Below are positions 24,793 to 33,686 of a DNA stretch of 64,000 bases, piece after piece. Both the position numbers and the translations under genes were made by a program. This DNA comes from an uncultured Rothia sp. (lineage in GTDB: Bacteria; Actinomycetota; Actinomycetes; Actinomycetales; Micrococcaceae): assembly GCA_946221065.1 (NCBI GenBank), contig CAMIIO010000004.1:1-64000 (forward strand). Reading direction: 5' to 3'. Below the pieces are notes generated by a model. That model was given only the letters and a program-made list of their open reading frames with translations. It was not told where the DNA came from and ran no database searches. Every line of letters starts with the position of its first letter. Within the stretch, counting starts at the first letter, position 1.

Positions 24793-26529
24793 ATGACCAG
24801 TTCAATTTCCCGTCGCACATTACTACACCTCAGCACTTACCTTGCCGCCGGTGTATCGTTAGCCGCCTGTTCTTCCTCTCCCCCTTCACTATCTGAAGAA
24901 GCTTCCGGGCAAGCCTCCTCTTCTTCAGCCCAGACCCCTTTGACACTTACGTTTGCTAACGCAGCAGTAGCTCCCTCACTCGACGTCGGGCAATCCGGAA
25001 CGCTAGAAACAGCTCGAATTTCTGCACAAATATTAGAACCGCTGGTGCGTGCAAATATCAATACCGGTGAACCTGAAGCATCTTTAGCAACCGACTGGGA
25101 CATCTCCGACGACGGGCTAACCTATACGTTTCAGATCCGTGAACATGTTCAATTTCATAACGGTGAATCCCTCACCCCAGAGGCAATAGTAAAAAACTTT
25201 CAGCGCTGGAAAAAAATTGCCACCAATACCAGCTCCACCTCCCGCGTAGAATATCTACAACTATTTAGTGCTATCAACTCCGAGGACGAAAAAACCTCCC
25301 TCGTGAAAGACTGCTCAGTCTCCGGCAACACCGTTCGCTTTACGCTGTCTCGGCCTTCACAATCATTTCTCAAAGCCCTCACCCAGCCAGCCTTTGGAAT
25401 CAGCGCACCGCAAACCATCGCCAAAGACTTCTCCCTAACCACCCTTCCTACCGGTACCGGCGCATTCAAATTGCTCTCCTGGGAGCAGGGCACTGCCACG
25501 CTCGAATCTTTTGACTCATATTGGGGGGATCACCCGGCGATACGCACACTCGTTTTTCAATCCATTCCTGATACCGAAAAACGATTCGTTGCCATGATGA
25601 AAAACGAAATCGATGGATATGATCTCGTAGGGTTACAAAACTATGTTCCGCTCTCTCGGGCTGGAAACCTTACCCAGCCACGAGATCCTTACGCTATCTG
25701 TTACATCAACATCAACCTTAAACATCCGCTGCTGGCCAGCCGAGAAATGCGCTCAGCTATTGCACATGCCATAGATCGCTCGGCCCTCGTCAAAAAACAT
25801 TTTCCCCGGGGAACCAATGTTGCCGAAGACTTCCTCCCCGCACTTTTTATGATGCGTAATGAAGAAACCAATGCCTACTATACTTTTCGCAAAGAGATTA
25901 CTGCGGATCGTCTGAAAAAAACAAAATATGCCGGTGAACCCCTCGAGTTCTACTACCCAACCGGAGTCTCATTGCCCTGGGCGGAAACTCCCGAAGCAAT
26001 TTATGCCGCCATTTCAGCCGATCTTGCACGAGCCGGTATCTTCGTCAAACCCAAACCAATCCCCTGGGAAGAAGGTTATCTGGACATCATTAGTAAACCC
26101 AGTACCACCCGCGGGTTAGCGCTGACGGGCTTTGTCGGTTCATACCGAGATCCCAACGCTTTCCTCTCCAAAGTTTTGGCTCCCACCTCGGACCTCATCA
26201 AGCAATCGGAAAATGCCTCGGCTATAGCCCCCAAATCTCTAGAAGAAACCGAGCCGCATACAACGCCTTCCCCGCGACAAACCATAGAGAGTCAAGAAAT
26301 TATCAGTTATCGGGAAATTCTTACCGCGATTCGGGAAGCGGACCAGCTCTCAGATCTCGAAAAACGGCGAGAAGCATATGCACAAATTAATAAACTCGTG
26401 GCTCAGCTCATGCCTGCCATGCCTCTGTGCTACCCGGTTTCTGCCGTCGCCCTGGGTAAAAAAATAACCTACTATCCGCTCAGCGCCACCGCTATTGAAA
26501 ACTTTGCCGAGACATACATTCGAAGCTAA
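24793..26529 (+). CDS. ABC transporter substrate-binding lipoprotein, family 5
   Basis: 578 aa extracytoplasmic binding protein of the DppA/OppA (SBP_bac_5) family. The N-terminus ISRRTLLHLSTYLAAGVSLAAC combines a twin-Arg-like pair with a lipobox, C26 being the lipidated residue. Family hallmarks are seen: EPLVRANINTGEPEASLATDWDISDDGLTYTFQIREHVQFHNGESLTPEAIVKNFQRW and the later RSAIAHAIDRSALV. Relatives bind oligopeptides, dipeptides or nickel for import. No permease or ATPase gene is adjacent, so it must use components encoded elsewhere. It is transcribed away from tRNA-Leu and towards mqo. Confidence 0.9.
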   Translation: MTSSISRRTLLHLSTYLAAGVSLAACSSSPPSLSEEASGQASSSSAQTPLTLTFANAAVAPSLDVGQSGTLETARISAQILEPLVRANINTGEPEASLATDWDISDDGLTYTFQIREHVQFHNGESLTPEAIVKNFQRWKKIATNTSSTSRVEYLQLFSAINSEDEKTSLVKDCSVSGNTVRFTLSRPSQSFLKALTQPAFGISAPQTIAKDFSLTTLPTGTGAFKLLSWEQGTATLESFDSYWGDHPAIRTLVFQSIPDTEKRFVAMMKNEIDGYDLVGLQNYVPLSRAGNLTQPRDPYAICYININLKHPLLASREMRSAIAHAIDRSALVKKHFPRGTNVAEDFLPALFMMRNEETNAYYTFRKEITADRLKKTKYAGEPLEFYYPTGVSLPWAETPEAIYAAISADLARAGIFVKPKPIPWEEGYLDIISKPSTTRGLALTGFVGSYRDPNAFLSKVLAPTSDLIKQSENASAIAPKSLEETEPHTTPSPRQTIESQEIISYREILTAIREADQLSDLEKRREAYAQINKLVAQLMPAMPLCYPVSAVALGKKITYYPLSATAIENFAETYIRS

Positions 26530-26673
26530 AACAGGGCAGATCTTAGTGACGCGCTCATCACATATTTCTTCCGCACCGCCGAAAGCGATAGGCTAAAAGA
26601 TAAGACGTGCCACAAAACGTCAAGGTTTATACCCGTTCTCGGGTAAATACATCACAATTATGGGAGTTGAACC

Positions 26674-28152
26674 GTGGCAAAAACAGAATCTACCGACGTC
26701 GTCCTTGTAGGCGGCGGCATTATGAGCGCTACTTTGGGTGTGCTACTTAAAGAACTCGAACCCTCGTGGAACATTATGCTTCTGGAACGCCTGGATAAAA
26801 TTGCCCAGGAATCTTCAAACCCCTGGAACAATGCGGGTACCGGACACTCTGCGCTATGCGAGCTGAACTATGCCCCGGCAGCGGCAGACGGAAGCGTCGA
26901 TACAGCAAAGGCACTAGGAATCAACGAGCAGTTCCAGGTATCTCGCCAGTTCTGGGCTTCCCTCGTAGAAGAACATAAGCTTGGCGATACCGAGTGGATT
27001 AACCCTGTTCCACACATGTCGCTGGTCTTTGGCGAAGCGCACAGCACCTACCTTTCAGCTCGTTACGATGCGTTCAAACAAGAAAAATTATTTGAACGCA
27101 TGGAATTTTCTACCGACCGAGATCGTATTGGTCAATGGGCTCCACTCACCATGCAAGGACGCGATGCTTCGGTGCCCGTGGCAGCTAGCTGGTCCCCAGA
27201 AGGCACCGACGTCGATTTTGGTGCCTTGAGCCAACACATGGTGGACTACCTCGAACGAAACGGGGTGAGCGTACGTTTTGGCCAGCAGGTTACCAACGTG
27301 ACTCAGCAAAGCGATAAGTCATGGACGGTGGAGGTGAAGAATCGTCTCAACACCGCAGAAAACACCACTATCCGCGCAAAATTTGTTTTCTTGGGCGCAG
27401 GTGGCGGTGCGCTACGTCTTTTGCAGAAGTCAGGAATTCCCGAAGGTAAAGGCTTTGGTGGGTTCCCTGTCTCCGGGCTATTCTTGCGCAATACCAACGA
27501 GCACACCGCGACCAAACATAACGCCAAAGTGTACGGTCAGGCTTCGGTAGGTGCCCCTCCCATGTCTGTTCCTCATCTAGACACCCGCTTTGTCAATGGC
27601 AAACGTTCACTGCTTTTTGGTCCTTACGCCGGATTTAAAACAAACTTCTTGAAGCAGGGCTCCCTCCTGGACCTACCTCTTTCTCTACGACCAGACAACA
27701 TCTACCCTATGGTTCGAGCAGGACTAGCAAATATGGATCTCACCAAATATCTCATTGGTGAGCTTCTCAAAAATAATGAAGAACGCCTTATTTCTCTCCA
27801 CGATTACTACCCAGAAGCTGACGGTGGAGAGTGGGAACTCATCACGGCAGGTCAGCGCGTGCAGGTTATGAAGAAAGACCGGAAAAAGGGCGGAGTTCTG
27901 CAATTCGGTACGGAGCTCATTGCATCCGGTGACGGTTCCATCGCTGCCCTGTTAGGTGCATCCCCCGGTGCTTCCACCGCGGTGCCGATTATGCTACGCC
28001 TGGTAGAACGTTGCTTCCCAGAACGGATGCCGCAGTGGGAGAGCCGTATTAAAGAACTAGTACCCGCTTATGGCCAGAAGCTCAATGATAACCCACAGCT
28101 TGCAGACGAGATTATGGCTCATACCGCCAAGGTTTTGGGGATTAATAACTAA
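26674..28152 (+). CDS. mqo: malate:quinone oxidoreductase
   Basis: 492 aa, GTG start with GGGAG ahead. A FAD-dependent peripheral membrane enzyme that oxidises malate to oxaloacetate and passes electrons to menaquinone, replacing or complementing NAD-malate dehydrogenase in the citric acid cycle. The FAD loop is VVLVGGGIMSATLGVLL at the N-terminus. WNNAGTGHSALCELNYAP, GALSQHMVDYL, and the C-terminal LLGASPGASTAVPIMLRLVERCFP are characteristic of Mqo. Length normal. Single-gene unit with a hairpin after it. Confidence 0.97.
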   Translation: MAKTESTDVVLVGGGIMSATLGVLLKELEPSWNIMLLERLDKIAQESSNPWNNAGTGHSALCELNYAPAAADGSVDTAKALGINEQFQVSRQFWASLVEEHKLGDTEWINPVPHMSLVFGEAHSTYLSARYDAFKQEKLFERMEFSTDRDRIGQWAPLTMQGRDASVPVAASWSPEGTDVDFGALSQHMVDYLERNGVSVRFGQQVTNVTQQSDKSWTVEVKNRLNTAENTTIRAKFVFLGAGGGALRLLQKSGIPEGKGFGGFPVSGLFLRNTNEHTATKHNAKVYGQASVGAPPMSVPHLDTRFVNGKRSLLFGPYAGFKTNFLKQGSLLDLPLSLRPDNIYPMVRAGLANMDLTKYLIGELLKNNEERLISLHDYYPEADGGEWELITAGQRVQVMKKDRKKGGVLQFGTELIASGDGSIAALLGASPGASTAVPIMLRLVERCFPERMPQWESRIKELVPAYGQKLNDNPQLADEIMAHTAKVLGINN

Positions 28153-28189
28153 AATCGTCTGTACCTTTAGCGGAAGTTCATGTCAGCGT

Positions 28190-28228
28190 GTGTGGGTGTG
28201 AAAATTTACACTATTTTCACACCCGCAC
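28190..28228. terminator. hairpin after mqo
   Basis: GGGTGTGAAAAT (28194-28205) pairs with ATTTTCACACCC (28213-28224); the stem can extend four more pairs outward. Loop TTACACT. The bases after it are only mildly T-rich (TCTGTTTCTC). Confidence 0.65.
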
Positions 28229-28341
28229 TCTGTTTCTCGCCCGAAGATTTGTTCCCCGTTGGCACGTCATATCATTTTTCTTCAACAAATACTGTAAGCT
28301 AACTTGGTATCTTGACGTCACCACCGCACAGAGGACTACAG

Positions 28342-29457
28342 ATGGCAACACTCGATGAACAAACAGTCAAACGAGCCCAATCCCAAGCCGACTCGTCAAC
28401 AAAACACCAGCAAAAACCGCAAAACCCTGCCAAGGTAAGTCCGGGTAACTGGGGCTACGCATTTAAACGAGCAATCAATAAATTTATGGCCGACGGCTCC
28501 ACCGATCTAGCAGCCGCACTCACCTATTTTGCAGTTCTATCTATCTTCCCGGCGTTGTTGGCCATCGTTTCTACCCTCGGTGTTTTTGGCCAGGGCCAAG
28601 AAACCAGTCAAGCCATTATTAACTTTGTCCGAGATTTTGCCCCCTCCGAAATGATGCCTCTCATTGAAGAGCCTGTCACTCAGCTTGCTTCTTCTTCAGC
28701 TGCTGGCTTGGCATTGATTACCGGTATTTTAGGTGCATTGTGGACCGCTTCCGGCTATGTGGGTGCTTTTGGTCGCGCGCTTAACCGTATCTACGGTGTT
28801 GCTGAGGGTCGCCCTATCTGGATTTTGCGCCCCTGGAACTTGCTGGTTACCGCTGTTTTAGTGCTGGTAGTAGTGCTGATGATGTTGGTCTTATTGCTTA
28901 GCGATTCAGTGCTGGATATGATTAATAGATTTGTACCGGGCATTGATTTCAGTAGTTTTGCTGCGATTTGGCTTTGGTTCCGTTGGCCGATTATTTTGGT
29001 GCTGGCTGTGGTTCTGATTGCCCTGCTCTACTACGGCACCCCTAACGTCAAGCAGCCAAAATTCCGCTGGCTCTCCCCCGGCGCTCTTATTGCGCTAGTC
29101 ACTATGGGATTAGCAGGCCTGGGCTTTACATTCTACGTCACCAACTTTGGCAACTATAACGCTACTTACGGTGTTATTGGTGGTGTTATCGTGCTCTTGC
29201 TTTTCCTCTGGATTATGAACAACGTACTACTCTTTGGTGCGCAGGTTGATGCCGAGATTGAGCGTGTTCGTGAGCTCAAAGGCGGAATGGTCGCAGAGAA
29301 AGAAATTCAGCTACCTCCTCGTTCAGACACGATGGCTATCAAGAACATTGAGAAAAAAGAAAAGCTCGTGGAAGAGGGACGAACCATTCGTTTGGAAAAT
29401 AACGGACTGGATTATGAAGCTAAAGCTAAAGAGCTAGAAAAAGAGAAAAATAGCTAG
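28342..29457 (+). CDS. YihY/virulence factor BrkB family membrane protein
   Basis: 371 aa from the ATG at 28342, which has AGAGGA upstream; an earlier TTG frame start at 28312 has none. After a Gln/Lys-rich cytoplasmic N-terminus (1-40), the protein has about six membrane segments (about 60-290) with the family signature DGSTDLAAALTYFAVLSIFPALLAI and LWTASGYVGAFGRALNRIYGVAEGRP. The tail (about 300-371) is charged and helical. The family was once mislabelled ribonuclease BN; its true role is unknown, with suggestions of transport or envelope function. No partner gene is evident. Confidence 0.9.
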   Translation: MATLDEQTVKRAQSQADSSTKHQQKPQNPAKVSPGNWGYAFKRAINKFMADGSTDLAAALTYFAVLSIFPALLAIVSTLGVFGQGQETSQAIINFVRDFAPSEMMPLIEEPVTQLASSSAAGLALITGILGALWTASGYVGAFGRALNRIYGVAEGRPIWILRPWNLLVTAVLVLVVVLMMLVLLLSDSVLDMINRFVPGIDFSSFAAIWLWFRWPIILVLAVVLIALLYYGTPNVKQPKFRWLSPGALIALVTMGLAGLGFTFYVTNFGNYNATYGVIGGVIVLLLFLWIMNNVLLFGAQVDAEIERVRELKGGMVAEKEIQLPPRSDTMAIKNIEKKEKLVEEGRTIRLENNGLDYEAKAKELEKEKNS

Positions 29458-29482
29458 AAACTTCCTTCTTAGCTAGAATCAA

Positions 29483-29510
29483 GGGCGGGAACCTGCAGAG
29501 GTTCCCGCCC
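29483..29510 (+). terminator. terminator after the YihY-family gene
   Basis: GGGCGGGAACCT pairs perfectly with AGGTTCCCGCCC (12-bp stem) around GCAG, followed by CTTTCT. Confidence 0.88.
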
Positions 29511-29519
29511 CTTTCTATA

Positions 29520-30350
29520 ATGAATAGAGCGTGTGTAGTGTTCGAAACCCCATATCTCTCTGCCCGTTATACCGGTAAACTCCCACCACAGAAAAATACG
29601 ACGAGTCCAACGGTAGTGTTGGTACACGGCTTTGCCGCGACGTCGGCACAAGTCTGGGAACAAACGGGGTGGGTTAAACGGCTCAATACCGCCGGTTTCT
29701 CCACAGTCTTGGTTGATTTACCTTTTCATGAGGTAAAGTATCAGCGCCCTCATGCTCTTACCTCCTCGAATCACTATGATGTACGCATTCCCCTTGAATA
29801 CGGCGAACTCTTAGAGGTAACAGAACGTGGCATGGTTGAGCTGATACAACAGCTAGGACACCCGGTACACCTCGTGGGATTTTCTGCCGGTGCCAGAATC
29901 TGTTGGGGAGTTGCCGCGCGTTTTCCTGAATCTGTGGATTCGTTGTGCGTGGGTGGTTTACCTCAGGAAAACCATCTCCCCCTTTTAGCAGAGATGCTGA
30001 AGGCACATAAAGAAGTACCGTTATCTGCTACCGAGCAAATGTTCACCCGGCTTCTAGCAGACTCGCCCGTTCAAAAATCTGCTTTACACAGCTTTGTGGC
30101 GCACAGCGGAGATTTACGTTTTGATCCGATGGCTTTACGCCCGCTGTGCCCTACTCTGGTGGTACAGGGGGAAGCAGATAGTGTGAGCGGCTCCAGCCAA
30201 TGGCTGATTGACGGGCTACAGGACGCCGGTACACCCCATAAACTATTACTTTTACCCCAGCGGGATCACGTAAATGCGCTAACGAGCGGGGTTTTTAAAA
30301 AGGCTGTAATTTCTTGGATTCAACAGGCTGAAGCGAACACACTCGATTGA
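29520..30350 (+). CDS. alpha/beta hydrolase
   Basis: 276 aa alpha/beta-hydrolase fold protein. The oxyanion motif is VVLVHGFAATSAQVW, the nucleophile elbow is HLVGFSAGARICWG (Ser), the acid probably D in GEADSVSG, and the histidine in PQRDHVNALTSGVF. The substrate is not predictable. The ATG is only ten bases past the upstream terminator and no ribosome-binding site is visible; a downstream GTG (29538) is an alternative start, and a TATAAT box overlaps the ATG, so the exact N-terminus is uncertain. It precedes mscR by 58 bases on the same strand and may or may not be co-transcribed. Confidence 0.82.
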   Translation: MNRACVVFETPYLSARYTGKLPPQKNTTSPTVVLVHGFAATSAQVWEQTGWVKRLNTAGFSTVLVDLPFHEVKYQRPHALTSSNHYDVRIPLEYGELLEVTERGMVELIQQLGHPVHLVGFSAGARICWGVAARFPESVDSLCVGGLPQENHLPLLAEMLKAHKEVPLSATEQMFTRLLADSPVQKSALHSFVAHSGDLRFDPMALRPLCPTLVVQGEADSVSGSSQWLIDGLQDAGTPHKLLLLPQRDHVNALTSGVFKKAVISWIQQAEANTLD

Positions 30351-30408
30351 CGATAAGCCCACTGATAATATGGAGATGTTTCCGTTTTCAATTGTTAGTG
30401 AGGATTAG

Positions 30409-31500
30409 ATGCACAAGGTCAAGGCAGTTGTAGCGCTCAAAAAAGATGAGCCGGTTCAAGTTACCACTATTAACGTACCGGACCCGCAAGAAGGCGAGGT
30501 ATTGGTCAAGGTGAAAACCTGCGGTGTCTGCCAAACGGATCACCACTACGTGACCGGCGGGGTCGGCGATAATTTCCCTTACCTACTCGGACACGAATCC
30601 ACTGCCGTAGTGGAAGCTGTAGGAGAGAACGTCACCAACGTGGAACCCGGCGATCTGGTTATCCTCAACTGGCGTGCAGTATGCGGGGAATGCCGTGCCT
30701 GCAAGAAGGGACAGCCGCAGTATTGCTTTGCAACCCATAACGCCACGCAAAAAATGACGTTAGAAGATGGAACAGAGCTTGAACCTGCCCTGGGCATTGG
30801 CTCGTTTGCGGAAAAGACGCTGGTTGCCGCCGGGCAATGTACCAAGATTGATGCCGAGATTTCTGAAGAAGACTACGCCGCAATCGGTCTACTAGGTTGC
30901 GGGGTAACCGCTGGCTTAGGAGCCGTCCTCAACACCGGTGAGTTGAAACGCGGCGAATCCGTTGCTGTGATTGGCTGCGGTGGCGTAGGAGTGGCAGCAA
31001 TTGCCGCGGCAAAATTGGGTGGAGCAACCACTATTATTGCCGTAGATATCGATGATAATAAGCTCTCCCGTGCCGAAAGCTTAGGCGCTACGGCTACCAT
31101 CAATTCACAGGCTGAAGATGCCGTCGAGAAAATTCGTGAACTCACCGGAGGATTCGGCGCAGATCTAGTAATCGACGCAGTAGGCGTTGCTGATACGTTC
31201 AAACTAGCATTCTACGCCCGCGATCTTGCCGGACGCGTGGTACTGGTGGGTGTGCCCGCTCCAGAAACCACTTGGGAGATTCCCCTGGATGAGGTCTTTG
31301 GTCGCGGTGGTTCCATCAAATCAGCGTGGTACGGAGATACTCTGCCCTCCCGCGATTTCCCGATGTTCGTGGATCAGTACCTGCTCGGTAGGTTGCCTTT
31401 AGATCAGTTTGTGACCGAGCGGATTTCGCTCGACGACGTTAACGATGCTTTTGACACCATGAAAAGCGGCAGGGTTTTGCGTTCAGTCGTAGAGCTCTAA
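30409..31500 (+). CDS. mscR: S-(hydroxymethyl)mycothiol dehydrogenase / S-nitrosomycothiol reductase
   Basis: 363 aa zinc-dependent medium-chain dehydrogenase (AdhE2/MscR group). Catalytic zinc ligands are C38, H62 and the cysteine in LLGCGVTAG; the structural zinc lobe has C92, C95, C98 and C106. The NAD fold is VAVIGCGGVGVAAIAAAKLGG. The family oxidises the formaldehyde-mycothiol adduct to S-formylmycothiol and reduces S-nitrosomycothiol. GAGGAT precedes the ATG. The metallo-beta-lactamase-fold gene 30 bases downstream is the usual partner in mycobacteria and relatives, which supports the mycothiol assignment over a generic alcohol dehydrogenase. Confidence 0.9.
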   Translation: MHKVKAVVALKKDEPVQVTTINVPDPQEGEVLVKVKTCGVCQTDHHYVTGGVGDNFPYLLGHESTAVVEAVGENVTNVEPGDLVILNWRAVCGECRACKKGQPQYCFATHNATQKMTLEDGTELEPALGIGSFAEKTLVAAGQCTKIDAEISEEDYAAIGLLGCGVTAGLGAVLNTGELKRGESVAVIGCGGVGVAAIAAAKLGGATTIIAVDIDDNKLSRAESLGATATINSQAEDAVEKIRELTGGFGADLVIDAVGVADTFKLAFYARDLAGRVVLVGVPAPETTWEIPLDEVFGRGGSIKSAWYGDTLPSRDFPMFVDQYLLGRLPLDQFVTERISLDDVNDAFDTMKSGRVLRSVVEL

Positions 31501-31530
31501 CGTTTCATCACTTTAAGAAAGGAATATAAC

Positions 31531-32178
31531 GTGAGTGTACAGATTGATCGAGTAGTCACATCCGGAACTTTTTCACTCGACGGCGGAGAATGGGACGTTG
31601 AGAATAACGTGTGGATTGTGGGTGATGACAAGTCGGTAATCATCATTGACCCTGCCCATGATATAGATGCTATTTCCAGGGCTGTCGCTGGCAGAACCGT
31701 AGAAAAAATCCTCTTGACCCACGCGCACGATGATCATATTGCCCAGGCAAAGACCGCCGCGGATCGGTTCCAGGCCCCGGTTTTTCTGCACCCTAACGAT
31801 CAAGAGCTCTGGCAGATGCAATACCCGGAATGGGATTTTGATCAGAAGCTTTCTCACGGTCTCACAATTCCCGTAGCTGGCATTGAGCTGAGAGTTCTGC
31901 ATACCCCCGGCCACACTCCCGGTTCCGTGTGCTTTTATAGCTCGGATTTGAGCTGGGAAAATTCCGACGGCGTAGTTTTTAGCGGAGACACCCTCTTTCA
32001 GGGCGGGCCCGGAGCTGCCGGCCGATCCTTTAGTAGCTTCGATACCATCATTGATTCAATTCAGAACCAGCTGCTTACTCTCCCGGAGTCGACGGCGGTG
32101 CTCACCGGACACGGAGAGCACACCGGAATTGGATTGGAAGCGCCCGACGTATCAGAATGGGTTCGGCGTGGTCATTAG
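31531..32178 (+). CDS. MBL-fold hydrolase, partner of mscR
   Basis: 215 aa, GTG start after AAGAAAGGAA. The metallo-beta-lactamase motif is LLTHAHDDHI (H64, H66, D68, H69), with further metal ligands in HTPGHTPGS, FSGDTLF and the C-terminal TGHGEHTG, so a two-metal glyoxalase II-like site is intact. In the mscR operon of other Actinobacteria this protein is thought to hydrolyse the S-formylmycothiol product or a related thioester; the role is inferred from that synteny. Ends before two hairpins. Confidence 0.87.
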   Translation: MSVQIDRVVTSGTFSLDGGEWDVENNVWIVGDDKSVIIIDPAHDIDAISRAVAGRTVEKILLTHAHDDHIAQAKTAADRFQAPVFLHPNDQELWQMQYPEWDFDQKLSHGLTIPVAGIELRVLHTPGHTPGSVCFYSSDLSWENSDGVVFSGDTLFQGGPGAAGRSFSSFDTIIDSIQNQLLTLPESTAVLTGHGEHTGIGLEAPDVSEWVRRGH

Positions 32179-32184
32179 AAGATA

Positions 32185-32260
32185 GCGTAGAAAATTTTAA
32201 GAATTTTCCACGCGGTAGGGGGTAGAGCCGAGTCTTGGAGAGATTCAGCTTTACCCCCTA
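32185..32260. terminator. paired hairpins between convergent MBL and MFS genes
   Basis: First hairpin: GCGTAGAAAATT with AATTTTCCACGC (32185-32213, one mismatch). Second: TAGGGGGTAGAGC with GCTTTACCCCCTA (32216-32260, one G-U). Together they separate convergent transcripts. Confidence 0.7.
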
Positions 32261-32315
32261 TTCCTACACACTAAGAGCACCTGAGAACGCTAGTAAGCAC
32301 CTGAAAACAAGGGAA

Positions 32316-33686
32316 CTAATATTCTTCCGATTCCAAGGGGCGGAGTCGTTCTTCATATAGTTGACGCCACCGAAAACCAAAAATATGGCTCAGTATCAGA
32401 AACCCGGTAGCAGCTATCAACGGTACTAACATTGCAGCCGACGCATTGGTCATCCCCCCAAAGACCACTGCCCAGACAAAGCCCAGGGCTAACCCGCCGA
32501 TATAGGTGGATTGAGTAGTGGAGTGGGCAAGGTCAATATTGTGCCGCATGGAAAGGCGTGTAATGAGCGTATCCATACACATGAGCGCACCGCCTAAAAC
32601 ACAGCCAAAGAGAACTAGTACCGTTACCAACGCCCACCGGGACTGCGGAATAGAAAGTAGCATGGAGCTCAATAGCAGTATCACAGCACTACTGAGCCAC
32701 CCCTCCCAGGTTGCTAAACGGGTGAGCCTCACCATAAGAACTAAACAGACTAGAGTTCCACTGGCTCCCATAATTCCCAGATATAGCCCCACACTTTCTA
32801 GGGCATCGATTTGCACCGAACGAATCACCAAAGCAGATTGAGTGCTGCCCAACGCAATACCTAAACAAGCGGTTCCCAGCATCGGTATCCATCCTAGTTG
32901 CCGGCCCGAGTACCGAGTAAGAACACTGTGCGAAAAATCGGGGCGATGGCTCACCAGCAACGCAGTTGTGTGCGGGGACCACAGTACCAGCATCATTCCC
33001 AGCACATTAATGACGATGACGGCAAAAAGGGATGATTGGATTCCGCCAAGTAACGAAACTACGCCGACAATCACGGCTGCAACAGGCATTGCTAGCACAT
33101 CCAAAATTGATTCAAAAGCGGTAGAAGAAACGAGTAAAGAACGCTGTGATGGATCGGCAAAACGCACAGCCCAGAAACTGCGCATCATCGCTCCCAGCGG
33201 GGCAGTTGTTAGCCCGGCACACGCCGCTGCGACCAAAAGCAATATCACCGATGAGAGCTCACCGTCTTCGTTGAAGCTCATGGTTTGGATCATTAAAAAT
33301 GCTACTGCCGGGATGTTAAGCGTGGCGGTGATAAAAAGTACCCAGCGGTATCCAAAGCGAGAGGAGAGCGCACGATAGGTTTGGTGTGTTGCGGCAGAGC
33401 ACAGTGCTATGAGTCCGGGGGCATAGGCTCCTAGCGATACTTCGCCGGTACGATGCGCCATGATGAGCAACGTTGCCAGGGCAATCATAAAGGAGGGTAA
33501 ACGCATGAGAAGGGAGAAGGCAAAGAATCGCCGTCCGACGTCGTCGAAGAGGGTTCTCATGCGGCTGCTGGTGAGCGCTATATCCGTCTTTTCTTGGGCG
33601 ATCCGAGGCTTGATGGTTTTTTTGATGAGCGTCTTTTCACCGGCTTCCTTGGATTCGGTGCTTCGTGCCGGGGGTGTGCTAGTCAA
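32316..33686 (-). CDS. major facilitator superfamily transporter
   Basis: 456 aa, TTG start with AAGGA upstream. A hydrophilic N-terminus of about 50 residues precedes about 12 membrane segments. RMRTLFDDVGRRFFAFSLLMRLPSFMIALATLLIMAHRTGEVSLGAYAPGLIAL is the start of the MFS fold of drug or sugar efflux type, with no substrate signature I can name. The start codon lies inside the end of sbcC (8-base overlap), so it is the third gene of the sbcD-sbcC transcript, an odd partnership for a nuclease complex. Confidence 0.85.
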   Translation of the reverse strand: MTSTPPARSTESKEAGEKTLIKKTIKPRIAQEKTDIALTSSRMRTLFDDVGRRFFAFSLLMRLPSFMIALATLLIMAHRTGEVSLGAYAPGLIALCSAATHQTYRALSSRFGYRWVLFITATLNIPAVAFLMIQTMSFNEDGELSSVILLLVAAACAGLTTAPLGAMMRSFWAVRFADPSQRSLLVSSTAFESILDVLAMPVAAVIVGVVSLLGGIQSSLFAVIVINVLGMMLVLWSPHTTALLVSHRPDFSHSVLTRYSGRQLGWIPMLGTACLGIALGSTQSALVIRSVQIDALESVGLYLGIMGASGTLVCLVLMVRLTRLATWEGWLSSAVILLLSSMLLSIPQSRWALVTVLVLFGCVLGGALMCMDTLITRLSMRHNIDLAHSTTQSTYIGGLALGFVWAVVFGGMTNASAAMLVPLIAATGFLILSHIFGFRWRQLYEERLRPLESEEY

